Of a DNA stretch of 64,000 nucleotides, positions 9,421-62,325 are shown piece by piece (position 1 is the first letter of the stretch; every line of letters starts with the position of its first letter). The position numbers and the translations under genes are program-made. The stretch covers positions 44,324,868 through 44,388,867 of the forward strand of contig NC_084591.1 of assembly GCF_033807715.1 (NCBI RefSeq). Reading direction: 5' to 3'. The notes beneath the pieces were generated by a model that had not been told where the DNA came from, did no database searches, and was given only the letters and a program-made list of their open reading frames with translations. This stretch comes from Cololabis saira (lineage: Eukaryota > Chordata > Actinopteri > Beloniformes > Belonidae).

Positions 9421-10554
9421 GGAGAGTTCAGAAAGTCGGTCTTGGGGACAGACATGATGCTGCATTGTTGAAACTCCAGATTTGTCCTTGTCGGTGCTTC
9501 AGCTCGTCCATCGTACCTGCGAGAGACCAGACGTTATCGACTATCCCGTTTGGAAGCGGGTAAAAAAGCTACTAGTGAAAGGTGAAAAGTGGAAAGGTGC
9601 TGTGGCAAGCTGCCACCAGGAGTGATGCTTTTAACTGACCTTTATTCAATGGTTCAAATGCACTCATTTATTTTTATTTTAATTGCCTTAATTTGTGCAT
9701 CTGACTCACTTCTCTTGTGTTTTTTAATGTTCACCACGTGCAAAGGTAGACATGTAGGATAAGGATTACGTACAGCTCCTAAGATACAAATACAAGGTCT
9801 CCACTTCACTCTAGAAATGTGAGAAAATGATAGACACATTTAAAAATGATGTTCCCCAGAGAGAGAGAGCATTTTTCACATTTCTTCACCTACTATGTAA
9901 ATATCATGAAACAATTCAAGGAATCTGGAAAAGCTGCAGACCTACGTTGGTTACTCATGACCTCTGATCCCTCACATGGCAAAAAAATCAATAAGTCATT
10001 ATCAGTACCTTGATATTGCCACATTGTGAAAGGATTAATGAAAGAAACCTTTGTTAAGAACTAAAATTCAGAGCTTTATTCACAAACGCCACTTTAAAGG
10101 TTTACTGTGGAAAGAATACATGTTTTGTGAACCTTGTGGGCATTGATATGTTTGGGCTGGAAGGGATTTCCAGTGTTTGCACACACATATCCATACATAT
10201 ATCCTTTCAAACTGCGTAAAATCATTACACTATTCAAGGAATCTGTAGGAATTTCCCTGAGTAAAGGGCAAGAGGTCAAGCTGGATACAACCCATTAACT
10301 CTAATCCTTCAGTCCCTTCATCAAGAACTGTCGTTCATAGTCTATAGAACCACATGGACCAAGGATGACTGGGGAATCTCCAACATTACTGTAGCAACTC
10401 AAAGCTTATGTGCCCAAACAAGTCAAGGACAGAGAGCCTTGTGTTAACTGATCCACAGATGGTGTTGATGTCCCAAAGACAACCGGGATGAGCACATAGT
10501 AGACAAGTGAGCGGCGTTTCAGATCTTGCTGGAAAGAAATGGGTTTAATTTATA
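9421..10554. other. Presumed ankrd27 intron 1, no feature recognised
   Basis: About 1.1 kb of unremarkable sequence with only short frames and no shared repeats that I could recognise. Confidence 0.4.
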
Positions 10555-10562
10555 CTCCAGAC

Positions 10563-11173
10563 TAGGGCTGGGCGATATGGACCAAAAGTCATATCTCGAT
10601 ATTTTCTAGCTAAATGGCGATACTCGATATATATCTCGATATTTTTTCTGTGCCTTAATTTCCCCCAAAGCATTATAGCATAGCATCTCTGTTAGCTTCA
10701 TTTTTTCTGAGGCAAACCCTTAAAAAAACTGAGTTTTAATACAAAGCCTCGTGCCAAATGTCACACAGGTTCCTTTATTAACAGAGGTCTGCACAGTATC
10801 AAAATGTATAAAACAAATGAAATAAAAATAAACTGCCTGCATATATAGAATAAAAATGCTTCTTGAATAAAATAAAACAAATATCCCTTTCCTGCATAAC
10901 AATTAAATTAAAATACACTGTGCAATTAATACAATGTAGACAGTAACAGGCAGACTTTTCCACTGAGGTTGACAGTTGTGCAAATAACAAAACATTTGTG
11001 CAAATCTCAAATAAAACATTCAAGTCAATTTGTCACAAAATAAGCTATATCAAAATCATTAAAAAAAAAATGTAAAATTTTTTTTTTTTTTTTAAATCGA
11101 TATTGTCTCGTACCATATCGTGTTTGAAAATATATCGATATATATTAAAATCTCGATATATCGCCCAGCCCTA
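10563..11173 (+). mobile_element. hAT MITE family G (TAGGGCTGGGCGATAT), copy 1
   Basis: 611 bp with ends TAGGGCTGGGCGATATGG and TATATCGCCCAGCCCTA. A perfect 8-bp duplication ctccagac lies at 10555-10562 and 11174-11181. It is the same element as 21850-22505 in opposite orientation. Open frames inside are identical between the copies but AT-rich and without protein features, so I treat them as chance. Confidence 0.9.
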
Positions 11174-11181
11174 CTCCAGAC

Positions 11182-12390
11182 TAAAGATGTCAAGGATCAT
11201 TCCAGACATTCAGCAACAGGTCCAGAAGCTCAAGCTCTGTGAGGGTCCTGGGTTGTACCGGTGCTTTAGTAAAAGTAATTTCTGCGTCAGTGATGGCCAA
11301 ATAGAATGTGTAAAAGTGCCTTCAGGTCCACATCTCTTCCAGGGACGCCCCACGAATATTTCAACAAGACAATATTAAAGCACGGCTGACATGGCTGAGG
11401 AAGAGGAGGGGACATTTAAATCAAGGCATGGTTGATGAGAATAGTATTCTGGATGAGAGTAAAGATATTAAATATCTTGAATTTGCACTGTTAATTAATT
11501 TGTTTGTATTTTCCTGACCCTATCAACTTTAAACTAAACTTTAAGTTTATTAGGTTGTGGCCCCTCAGAAGTGATTCTACCCGGCTCGTGGCAGCGTGTG
11601 ATGTTTTTCTGTGTCTGGCTCAGGAAACGGACATGCTAATGCACCATTGAATGCTGTGTGCTTCCAGTCTGTGAGGTCACGAGGACCATGGTGGTCATGT
11701 GACGTGCTCCTGGGTTTTATCCTGGCTGAGCCGCCTGACGTGGGGCCAGTGCAGGATTTCTGTGTCTGCCCTGCCGGTCTGGTTTCCCAGTGAGGGTGTT
11801 TCCGTGCGGAGGCAGGATGAAGCTGGTTTTTGAGCAGGGCAGTGAGGTGAGAAGATCAGCTACTGCTTCAGGGTTGTGCATGGGCAGATTTGATGGGATT
11901 AAGCTTGTTTTTGTTTGTTCTGATGTTAACGGCAGTTCAGTCATCCAATATGTTCTCTTATTACTTCAAAAGCCTCATTTAGGCTTTATTTTGAACATTT
12001 CCTCATGTGTGTGTGGTTTTCTGTGCAGGATCTATGAATAGACTCTATGGTGTCTGCAGATGCATCTGCTGAATAGCTGATTTGAGCTCAGTGGCAGAGG
12101 AATGAATGCAAAATGAGCGAGACATTTCTCTTCACCGCATAATGGGCAATGATCTCAGATGCTCTGCTGTTTGTTTCATAGCCTGATATCTTCCAGTGAG
12201 CGTTTGACACTAAAACTGACATCTCTGTCTAAACACTGTGGGACTGCTTGTTAAGCATTTAAATCCAACATTTTGCCATCCCTCTTTATGTTTATATCCA
12301 CGTTTGTCTCTTTATAACACACAAACCGAAGGCTTTGCTTAATTTTAAAACTGCTCATAAGTATATATTTAACTTTCTGAAGAGACTAGA
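11182..12390. other. Presumed ankrd27 intron 1, no feature recognised
   Basis: Unique-looking intron DNA. Short frames (for example 11611-11793) have no homologue I recognise and no compatible splice context with ankrd27. Confidence 0.35.
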
Positions 12391-12393
12391 AAC

Positions 12394-12797
12394 TAGGGCT
12401 GCACGATTTCAGAAAAAGCATTGGATTCTGTGCTATTGTATTAAACTGCGCTTTTATTAGATTACATCAGTCATGTGTACATAATACTCTCAGTTCTCCA
12501 GATAATGATAATTAATACTAATATCTTGTCTTATGTACCATTGACAACATATCTGTGCCTTTCCTCTCTCTGTTCTTCATCCTCTCTTTCTTATCTCTTT
12601 TCCTGCTCTTGTGATCCAGGTCCTGATCAATGTTTCTTCTCTCTTAAAGGGGAGCTTTTCTTGCCAGTAGGGGGGTTCTTAACTGCCATTGTTTATGTAA
12701 TAATTGCTCGGGGCTGGGGTCGTGTTCTGGGTCTCTGGAAAGCGCCTAGAGACAACATATGTTGCAATAGATGCTATATAGATAAAACTGAATTGAA
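12394..12797 (+). repeat. Solo hAT terminus followed by L2-type LINE tail
   Basis: A lone TAGGGCTGCACGATTTC terminus at 12394 has no partner end. From about 12640 the sequence ggaaagcgcctagagacaac, then ctatatagataaaactgaat, has the form of the conserved 3' tail of teleost L2-clade LINEs. A related tail is at about 45100-45165. Confidence 0.6.
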
Positions 12798-12830
12798 TCC
12801 AGGGGGGCCCAACAGCAGTGAAGCAATTTA

Positions 12831-13604
12831 CAGGACTGTCTCAGAAAATTAGAATGATGTGATTTTCTGTAATGCAATTACAAAAACAAAAATGTCATAC
12901 ATTCTGGATTCATTACAAATCCACTGAAATATTGCAAGCCTTTTATTATTTTAATATTGCTGATCATGGCTTACAGCTTAAGAAAACTCAAATATCCTAT
13001 CTCAAAAAATTAGAATATTCTGGGAATCTTAATCTTAAACTGTAAGCTAGGGCTGTGCGATTAATCGATTTTAAATCTAAATCAGATTTATTAATCACAA
13101 TCGATGTTAAAAAAAGGAAAATCGGAAAATCGATTTTCCTTTTTTGCAGTTGGTTGCATTACAGACAGAGCTCGTCTAGTCATCTTTGTTTGGTCAAGAA
13201 CATTGTAAATGTTGTCACTTTACTAAACTCAAGGAGGATTTACAGTATTTTTTAATTTTACTTCATTCCCAGTAGGGAAATTTGTTTGCTATTTTTCTTT
13301 AAAAATAAAGATAAAATATTTGAAACAATTTATTCCATTGTCTTTTGTAGTTTTACCAAAAAAATCGAAATCGAAATTGAAAATCGGGTTTTCAGAGAAA
13401 AAAATATGGATTTTATTTTTGTCCAAAATCGCACAGCCCTACTGTAAGCCATAATCAGCAATATTAAAATAATAAAAGGCTTGCAATATTTCAGTTGATT
13501 TGTAATGAATACAGAATGTATGACTTTTTTTTTTTTTTTTTTTAATTGCATTACAGAAAATAAAGAACTTTATCACAATATTCAAATTTTCTGAGACAGT
13601 CCTG
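12831..13604. mobile_element. Family P MITE, copy 3, interrupted by a nested hAT MITE
   Basis: Left end CAGGACTGTCTCAG at 12831 after TA; right end GACAGTCCTG at 13604 before TA. The centre is split by the 394-bp hAT element at 13048-13441, so the P copy is older than the hAT copy. Confidence 0.9.
13048..13441. mobile_element. hAT MITE (TAGGGCTGTGCGATTAATCG) nested in family P copy 3
   Basis: Ends TAGGGCTGTGCGATT and AATCGCACAGCCCTA, with a perfect 8-bp duplication ctgtaagc at 13040-13047 and 13442-13449. The duplicated bases belong to the P element, which proves the order of insertion. Confidence 0.9.
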
Positions 13605-13606
13605 TA

Positions 13607-14535
13607 GTTGCATGGCATTACAATTTCTTGATCGTTGTAGATGAACAACAGCTTCTTTCGGGTTATCGCTTCAGCGGCCACCTCCAGAGATTAGATCATT
13701 GTGTTCCACGTTTTGATGTTAGCACAGGGTTTGTACGTGGGAATACCTTTCCTGACACAACCCACCACATTTATCTGGGCTTGGGGCCGGTGCTATGAGA
13801 ACTCTCGTGAGCCTTTACGGGCTGTGTCATGCAAAAACAATCTTGCGATGGCAAGTTCTTGGCCAAAGAAACTAGAACCAGGAACAGTCTACAGAAATCA
13901 AATTAATTTAAACTATGATCGGTCCACATTCTGTGTGTTTCATGTTTTCCTCACTCCCACTGCTGAGAATGCAGATGTAAACGACTGAGACGTTTGCAGT
14001 GATGACTCAGCATCACAGTTGACCGAAGCTGCTATGATACTGATATTATGATGATATTATGATATTGATCGCCTGCATTTTTCAGCAGGGTAGACTCCTT
14101 GTTGATTCTGTTGAAGTGAAGATGCTGTAGTTTCAGCAGTCAGTGGTTTGTAGTTTTGTCTCCCACCAAGTATTGCCACATAGCTGAAGTCTTTAGCGTG
14201 TTGTCTTTTTAACAACCGAAAAGACCTGAAGCTTTACAGCAGATGATGTTCAAGGCCACATGGACTATGAGACTGTGCTATATTTCATTGTAAAGATGCA
14301 GTGAAAATGATAACATGCTGGCAAATGTCTTTTGAAGCTTGGCTGTTTTAAAAACTGGACACACCAGCCCTGAAAACTGATTATCCAGCTGAATGAAGCT
14401 CCATAGAAATAAAAAACTTTGGTCGTAGACACCCGTGTGAGTGTCGGGATGAAATAATTTCCCACCAGAACATGTATTAAATGAGCAGTGTTAATTACTC
14501 GAAATGTCAATGCTTTAAATGCTGTTACTGACTAA
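13607..14535. other. Presumed ankrd27 intron 1, no feature recognised
   Basis: No splice-linked exon, repeat family or RNA gene is recognisable. Confidence 0.35.
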
Positions 14536-14543
14536 TGTATACT

Positions 14544-15307
14544 CAGTACTCGAGTTGTAAAAAGAATTCAGGGGGGATGGTGGATTTGATCATATGGGGA
14601 CAGATAATTTGTGCTGATTACAAATAATATAATATATTACAAATAATAATAGCAGTGACCAAAACAGCTGCAGAAATACTGCAGGAATGACATAGCAGCA
14701 GTTAAATGCAGCCTTCTGTAAGCTTTAAATATCCACTGGACTTGCATAAAATACATCAAAACACAAAAATAAAGAACAGTTTTCTGAACTTATCAATATG
14801 ACTCTGTCCTTCACAGGATAAGTAACATGGATCACTGCAAAAACTCACAATCTTAACAAGAATATTTGTCTTATTTATAGTTAAAATGTCTTATTTTAGT
14901 AAAAAAAAATCTCATTACACCTAAAACAAGACTCATCACTGGAAAAAACAACAATTTTCACTTGTTTCAAGTAGATTTTCACTTGAAATAAGTAGAAAAA
15001 TCTATCAGTGGAACAAGATTTTTTTGCTTGTAATAAAAGATAAATCTTGTCCCAGTGGCAGATTTTCTTACTTATTTCAAGTGAAAATGTACTTGAAACA
15101 GGTGAAAATTGTCAAATAAGTAATTTTTCTGGTGTTATTTTTCTGGTGATGACTCTAAATGTTGAAATAGCAGTAAAACCACATTCATTGATGAAATTAC
15201 ATAAGGGATGGAAAGGGGGGATGGCAGTTTTACAGGGGGGATGATTTTGACTTTTTTATTTCAGGAGGGATGCCGTCCCCCCTCATCCCCCCTCAACTCC
15301 AGTACTG
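14544..15307 (+). mobile_element. hAT MITE family S, full-length copy 2
   Basis: 764 bp, termini CAGTACTCGAGTTG and CAACTCCAGTACTG, perfect 8-bp duplication tgtatact at 14536-14543 and 15308-15315. Contains an internal hairpin at about 14960-15095. Confidence 0.9.
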
Positions 15308-15315
15308 TGTATACT

Positions 15316-15757
15316 ATATTCTTGGTCTCACTCTTGAGCATTTTAAGGCTGCTCTCGTCTCAGTCGCTTTGTGAGTTTGTAAAGCTTCCTCTTGATTAAA
15401 GTTAAATATTACGTTGATAGAAATCCCAGCATACCTAAGTCAGAAATTACACACAAACATTTTCCTCCAATGCAGTTAAGTTGGATACATTTTCTTCTCT
15501 TTTTCTCTTTAGTCCATCTCCTTTTTTTTCTGACATCTTTAACATGAATTGCAGTCCTGTGAAAAAGTAAATATCTCTCAAACTAAAAGTACACCCAAAT
15601 ACAGACGCAATATGTGGAAAACTAAGAGGATGTGTTTATGTCTTTCTTTCTTCTTAATTGATTTAATTTCCAGAGTTTGTGGTTGCCCCAGGTTTCACCT
15701 TGTAAACTTGTTTTCAGTGGTTCCATCGTGCTGATGTTTGACTCCTGTTCCCTGCAG
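15316..15757. other. Intron DNA before ankrd27 coding exon 1
   Basis: Contains the T-rich acceptor region of coding exon 1; otherwise nothing recognisable. Confidence 0.4.
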
Positions 15758-56570
<40,813 letters not shown>

Positions 56571-58945
56571 GGTGCAGCCTCCCGTTCTCACCCGCCCCCT
56601 CTCATCCACTCCCACCCAGATGCAGGAAATGAGAGCAGGGAGGAATCCGGGAGCCCGTGATGCAGCTGATGGCGTCTAGAGTTCTGTTAAACAACTTTCA
56701 GAAGACGTCTGAGAAGCACAAGGCTTTTCCCTTTAAGGAAAGACACAAGAAAGCACATTGTTTTAGATGAAATTTGACCAACTGCAATTCATCTGAGGTA
56801 ATTTGTACAGGATTTTTGTATTTTTACAGGAAAAAGGAAAATCTGATTTCTGCAGTATATTCAGCCAACTTGAGGAAAAAATGTATAATTATGGATGTGA
56901 TACTTTCTTTGTTGTCTTAAAGATCTGGTTTAATTTGTCCAATATTTCTGGGAAACCTGCCGCCTCAGTTCCAGTCAAATCCGAGTTGGGCAGATGTCGT
57001 TTTCTCGGTCTCAGCATTAGAAATAAAGTGATAAGTTGTCTGTTTGTAGTCTGGGACCGGTTTATTCCAGGGACTGGTTTGGGTTCAAAGCGGTCAAGAG
57101 AACCGCAGAACATCACATGAGGGGGGGGGGGGGGGTCCGTGGACTTCGCAGCCATCGGTTTTTTGTTTTGAAATGACAAAATAAAAATATAGATATAATC
57201 CGTTTCCCATCTTTTGTTTTGATAATAAAAAACGGAAAACGGATCGTTATCCGTTATCCGATTTCATTGATGTGTTTGAAAATCGAAATTGGGAATTAAA
57301 ACAGCGAGTGGAAAACTCTTTTCTCTATTTCCTATTCGTTTCCAATGGGGGGGGCAGTATGTTAGAGTTCAGTACATGTTATTGATTATTGATTGGACGC
57401 TGCAGCTGAACGGACTGTCACAACATCACTGCAGTTTCATGACGGAGTGAAGACAGATTACAGATTAAACTCAGGTTTCACTCCCAGGTTTCATATTTGA
57501 TTTATTTTCTGTTTCAACATTAAAAAAAATCTAAAACTGTTAATTTTCAATCTGATCAACAAAAGAACCAGAAACAGCTTTCTTCATTTATTACTGCGCA
57601 TGTGCAATCCCCCCATTTGTCCAATCCTTGTTTTCAGTAGGAATAGGAAATAGAGAAAAGAGTTTTCCACTCGCTGTTTTAATTCACAATTTTGATTTTC
57701 AAACACATCAATGAAATCGGAAAACGGATAACGATCCGTTTTCCGTTTTTTATTATCAAAACAAAAGATGGGGAACGGATTATTTTGAATTATTTCTCTA
57801 TTTTTATTTTGTCATTTGAAAACAAAAAACGGATGGCCGCGAGGCACACGGAGCGGGCGGCACACCGGGGGCTTTTCTGCTCTCACCTCAAAAAACTGAA
57901 CTGCTGAAGACCAGATTTCAGATCATCGTGGCTTTGAGAAAATCAGGAAGAGATTTAAAGGCCCCCCACTGTGCCGGCCCTCACCTGTGGTTCAGCGGTT
58001 CTCGGGTCGACGTGTGAACCGAGGTTCAGTGAGAACCTGCCAGGAACCAGAGCTTAACGCTCCCTGAACCGCCCTGGACCCCCACAGTCCCGCTCCCGTC
58101 ACTTTAACAAGAAACAAGTGGCCCAGGCCGATGTTTGGTGTCAGCAGCTCAGTTACGTCTCATCCGAGTTCACAGCACTTTGTTCTTCTGGCCTTCACAA
58201 AGGAAAAGGGTTGCAAACTGACCTTTAGGTGGTTTTGAATGTAGTTTTGCTTTAAGCCTCTAGACTGCAGCGCTGAGAGGAGCTCCAGGCATCGTTTCCT
58301 TTTAAACTTTGCTGGATTTACAATTTTAAAAATGGACTTACACAGTGGTTGTTGTTTGTTTTTGTTTTTTTCTCGTTATCTTGGGATGGTATTTTATTTA
58401 TGACGTGTGATTGTAGCGCTGCGTGCGGAGAGATCGAGCTTCTCCGGAGTGTTTTCTGTACAGATGTAGAGCAGTTTAGAGGAGCTGCTGTCCTTTTTAA
58501 ATACCGTTTGTATATGTGACATCACCGCCGGCTCTTTCCAGATCATCATGCATCATGAGAGGGAGGAGAGCAGGAGGACTGAAGCCAGAGACTGATGGTG
58601 TCTAGAGACTGATGGTGTTATTTGGAGATGGATCTGCCGTGATGTGGAACAGCTGCAGTACTGTAAACCCTGTAAAACCCTCCAACTGTCCCACTTCCTT
58701 CATGTATGTGACTCCAGTCGTGTTCAGGATGAAGCTGGTTTTGATGTCCCCCCCACTCACACAACTCACTCCGTTTTAAAATGTCACATTTAAGCTGAAG
58801 TTATGTCAAACTGCAGTTAATCAAGTTCACATTATTTTGTACCACTGATTTAGTTTTCAGGTTTGAGTGTGAAAAATGTTGGATGTGCCTTATTTAATTC
58901 ACACCCAAATAACCAAATAATAAAAGTGAGTTGGATAAATACTTT
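56571..58945 (+). other. ankrd27 3' UTR and flank (extent uncertain)
   Basis: No coding sequence follows the stop. AATAAA occurs at 58919-58924, with more AATAAA-like runs at about 58980. Another at 57179-57184 lies inside an inverted-repeat element. Which is used cannot be decided from sequence; a 3' UTR ending near 58945 would include the inverted repeat. Confidence 0.4.
57140..57840. mobile_element. Long inverted-repeat element, arms of ~250 bp
   Basis: The left arm (gccatcggttttttgttttg, then atcttttgttttgataataa, then cggaaaacggatcgttatcc, then gagtggaaaactcttttctc) is repeated as the reverse complement on the right to 57837. It is very AT-rich with CGGAT motifs. A poly-G tract of 15 or more lies just left, at 57121-57135. 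Confidence 0.8.
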
Positions 58946-59078
58946 TTTTTTCCTCCTTTTGTCATTTGTAGTCTTCAAATAATAAATAAATAATTCAGTG
59001 TTGGGGTCTTAGGACCATACACATCAGTGGAGCTGCGTTACCATGAGTCACCATGGCAACTGCCTCTTATCATTAGAT

Positions 59079-59675
59079 CGGGGGTCGGCAACCCTCGGCT
59101 CTACAGCCGCATGCGGCTCTTTAGCGCTGCCCTAGTGGCTCCTGGAGCTTTTTCAAAAATGTTTGACCTTTTTTTTCCTTTTTTTCTTCTTTTTTTCTTC
59201 TTTTTTTCCTCTTTTTTTTCCTTTTTTTCTTCCTTTTTCCTTTTCCTTTTTAATTCAACTTTTTTCTCAACATTTTTTTGCTCTTTAGCGCCGCCCTAGT
59301 GGCTCCTGGAGCTTTTTCAAAAATGTTTGACCTTTTTTTTCCTTTATTTCTTCTTTTTTTTCCTCTTTATCTTCTCTTTTTCCCTTTTTTTCTTTTTTTT
59401 CTTCTTTTTTCTCTTTTTTTCTTCCTTTTTCCTTTTCCTTTTTAATTCAACATTTTTCTCGACATTTAAAATTTTTTCCCGACATTTCGACTTTTTCTTG
59501 AAATTTTGACTTTTTTCTCAAAATTTAGACTTTTTTTCTCAACATTTTGCCTTTCGCCATTTGCCTTCATTATAAGGCTTATATAAGACTTTTCATTTTT
59601 TGCGGCTCCAGACATTTGTTTTTTGTGTTTTTGGTCCAATATGGCTCTTTCAACATTTTGGGTTGCCGACCCCTG
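59079..59675 (+). mobile_element. hAT MITE family R, copy 2
   Basis: 597 bp, termini CGGGGGTCGGCAACCC and GGGTTGCCGACCCCTG, perfect 8-bp duplication cattagat at 59071-59078 and 59676-59683. The interior is an extended T/C-rich tract with a duplicated ctagtggctcctggagcttt segment. Confidence 0.9.
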
Positions 59676-59683
59676 CATTAGAT

Positions 59684-60400
59684 CATCTTCATTCAATTGT
59701 AGCAGGAAGTGAGCTTGATGGCATCTTTTTGTGGAAAAGTAACACCTTTCTGAGCAGGGGAATCTGTCATTTTAATATTTAATGACTAATATGATGTGAC
59801 GAGGGCTGAAGTGTAGACTTTCTACCTCCAGCCGACCTTCCATGTTGAGAAAAAACAGTTAAGTGTTACAACGTAATTCAAATATAACAGGCTCAAAGTC
59901 GTGGCTTGTTCACATTAAATTGGCCCCAACAAAGAGAAATCATTCAACATGCTTCAGCTTTATTCCAGTTTCTTAATCACGCAGACCACCTAAAATCCTG
60001 TGAAATTCTTCTGTATTTGCTCAGGTTTGTGGCCGGGCCGTGGCCTTACTTAATGGTAAATTCAAATTAAACAAACTAATAAGAAAAAAATCATGAGCCA
60101 GTTCTGCACATCATCTCCTCTAATTCAGCTTTGTTCAGCATCCCTGATAATTGCTCAGTTGTAAATTAGGAAATGGCTAAAAAATAAATACTGTTTGATG
60201 TGAGTGCATACGACTTGTGTTGTGATAGTTGCAAATGCACAGGTGGGTGAAAAGATCAGTTATGCCATTTTGAGTTTAAACTAGAAGAAGAACCTTGTGT
60301 AAACTGAACCAAGAATTTCTTTCAATTTACAAACAGAAAAATGTGTGAATCCAAAGGTTTCTAGCAAAGGGGTAATTTATGTCCAAAACTTCTCAGATTT
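59684..60400. other. Intergenic DNA between convergent ankrd27 and tmed6
   Basis: No feature recognised. Confidence 0.4.
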
Positions 60401-61160
60401 AGGAAGCTTTCATGAATGTGCCCCAGAGTCCGGAGAGGTTTCAGCCCATCGAGAATGAGCCGTTGTTCCAGGCCGAGCTGGCGGTCCAGGTTTTCCAGGA
60501 TCAATAAAACGATACCGAAACAAAACAGAGTTAACTGAACGGTCCAAAGTTATGACGTTTGGAGAGTTCAGGGGACTCAGCCATATTTGATCCTTTTCCA
60601 ACTGAGAACCATGATCCCAGATTTTACCATCCCTGCCGTTTTTACACTCTGTCATAAACCAATCCAAGGAAAGCATAAGATCAGGGTTCAATGAAGGCAA
60701 AATAACTAAATAATCTGCAACAAGCAGAGGCAGAATCTGAATTCTGAGAATTTGCCACCAAACCAGAAGTTCTGTCCATAAAGGTTATGAACAGAATCTG
60801 TGACTAAAGGGAGTCCTGATGGAGTCCAAGCTTCATGTGGGACAAATCTGACTCAGTACTGGAGGTGCGAACCCTGTAACCTTTCCCGAGTCCATGGGCC
60901 AAACCTCCTCTAGAGGAGACCTGTTTTTGGGATTAAGGAGATCCTCAAAGTATATCTTCCACCGTCCAATGAAGCCTGGGTCCAGTTAAGGTCTCCAGCC
61001 CCCCCATTATACACTGCTTTACCCACCTGACCTGTGGAGGGAATGGATTTACAATGCTTGCTATTAACTACACATTTCACTTAGTAAGACTTAACTCCCT
61101 ATTCATTTTCCCCTCTGTGGGACTATTAAAGGTTTATCTTATCTTATTTTTGCTACTCTG
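60400..61160 (-). pseudogene. Decayed LINE remnant
   Basis: On the minus strand at about 60905-60964 the frame reads RWKIYFEDLLNPKNRS, a phrase found between endonuclease and reverse transcriptase of several LINE clades. On the plus strand a tail-like sequence (cctctgtgggactattaaag, then ttatcttatctta) lies at 61105-61150. Stops are frequent. The minus-strand frame at 60410-60700 may belong to the same relic. Confidence 0.45.
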
Positions 61161-61169
61161 CGAGATATA

Positions 61170-61532
61170 CAGGACTGTCTCAGAAAATTAGAATATTGTG
61201 ATTTTCTGTAATGCAATTAAAAAAACAAAAATGTCATACATTCTGGATTCATTACAAATCAACTGAAATATTCGTGCCTTTTATTATTTTAATATTGCTG
61301 ATCATGGTTTACAGTTTAAGAAAACTCAAATGTCCTATCTCAAAAAATTAGAATATTCTGGGAATCTTAATCTTAAACTGTAAGCCATAATCAGCAAGAT
61401 TAAAATAATAAAAGGCTTGCAATATTTCAGTTGATTTGTAATGAATCCAGAATTAATGACCTTTTTTTTTTAATTGCATTACAGAAAATAAAGAACTTTA
61501 TCACAATATTCAAATTTTCCGAGACAGTCCTG
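61170..61532. mobile_element. Family P MITE, copy 10
   Basis: TA-flanked, 363 bp, both termini intact. It is the only copy on the tmed6 side of ankrd27. Confidence 0.88.
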
Positions 61533-61793
61533 TACAGTGTGAAAAAGTGTGTGCTCCCTTCCTGATTTCTTATTTTTTTGCATGTTTGTCACACTTGCAT
61601 GTTTCAGATCATCAAACAAATTCAAATATTAGACAAAGATAACACAAGTAAACACAAAATGCAATTTTTAAATGAAGGCCCTGTGTACCCCCCCCCCCCT
61701 AATAATAAAAACCTTGACACAACTATTTGAGTAAACTGTGACTAGAGCGGTGTCTGGACTTAAAGATAAACCAAGTCAGATCACTGGAAACAT

Positions 61794-61799
61794 TTTATT
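61794..61799 (-). terminator. tmed6 polyadenylation signal (AATAAA)
   Basis: TTTATT on the plus strand is AATAAA on the minus strand, about 120 bases after the tmed6 stop codon. This gives a short 3' UTR. Confidence 0.6.
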
Positions 61800-61916
61800 T
61801 AAAGGTCTTTTTTTTTACAGAAATGCAGCAAAAAACATCCCCACCTACAGCCACAACAACGTTTGTAGGTTTATTTCTATTCTTTTGCTGCTGTCTTCAG
61901 CCTTGGTTCCTGTGCG

Positions 61917-62144
61917 TCAGCAGCGGGGCTTCTCCTCGGGGCCGGTGCTGCTGAACAGGCTCCTCAGGAACAGCAGCTGCAGGTACCCGGAGGTGACGAT
62001 GAGGAGGCTGAGGGCCATGGACCACCACGTGATGTAATGGGAGTTGTTCAGCAGCAGGAAGTAGTCGGCGCTCCTGTGCATGTGGCCAAAGGTGTAGTAG
62101 CGGAACATGTGGAACACGTACCGGTCTACTCTCTGGGTGGTTTC
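61917..62144 (-). CDS. tmed6: tmed6 last coding exon (coiled coil end, TM segment, cytosolic tail)
   Basis: TMED6 is a p24-family type I membrane protein cycling between ER and Golgi as a cargo receptor. The acceptor ctctttccag (62154-62145) precedes ETTQRVDRYVFHMFRYYTF, then ADYFLLLNNSHYITWW, a single hydrophobic segment (SMALSLLIVTSGYLQLLFL) and a short cytosolic tail ending EEKPRC and TGA (61919-61917). The KPRC end and the NW/TWW-SxAQ/LS context match TMED6 rather than TMED1/2/10. The phase-0 junction with the upstream exon gives SIIE-ETTQ, like human AIE-DGTQ. Confidence 0.9.
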   Translation of the reverse strand, partial: ETTQRVDRYVFHMFRYYTFGHMHRSADYFLLLNNSHYITWWSMALSLLIVTSGYLQLLFLRSLFSSTGPEEKPRC

Positions 62145-62325
62145 CTGGAAAGAGAAATGAAGCATCAAACATTTAAAGTTCCTCATGAATCTGGAACAGC
62201 CCTGGATCTGGTGTGTTGTTTACTCATGTCGGTCCAATTACTTATTTAATTTCTGCAGACGATTGTTTCATTTTGTATAATGGTTCAGCTGCAGCAGGAG
62301 TTGCTACTGAAGAGTGACACATTAC

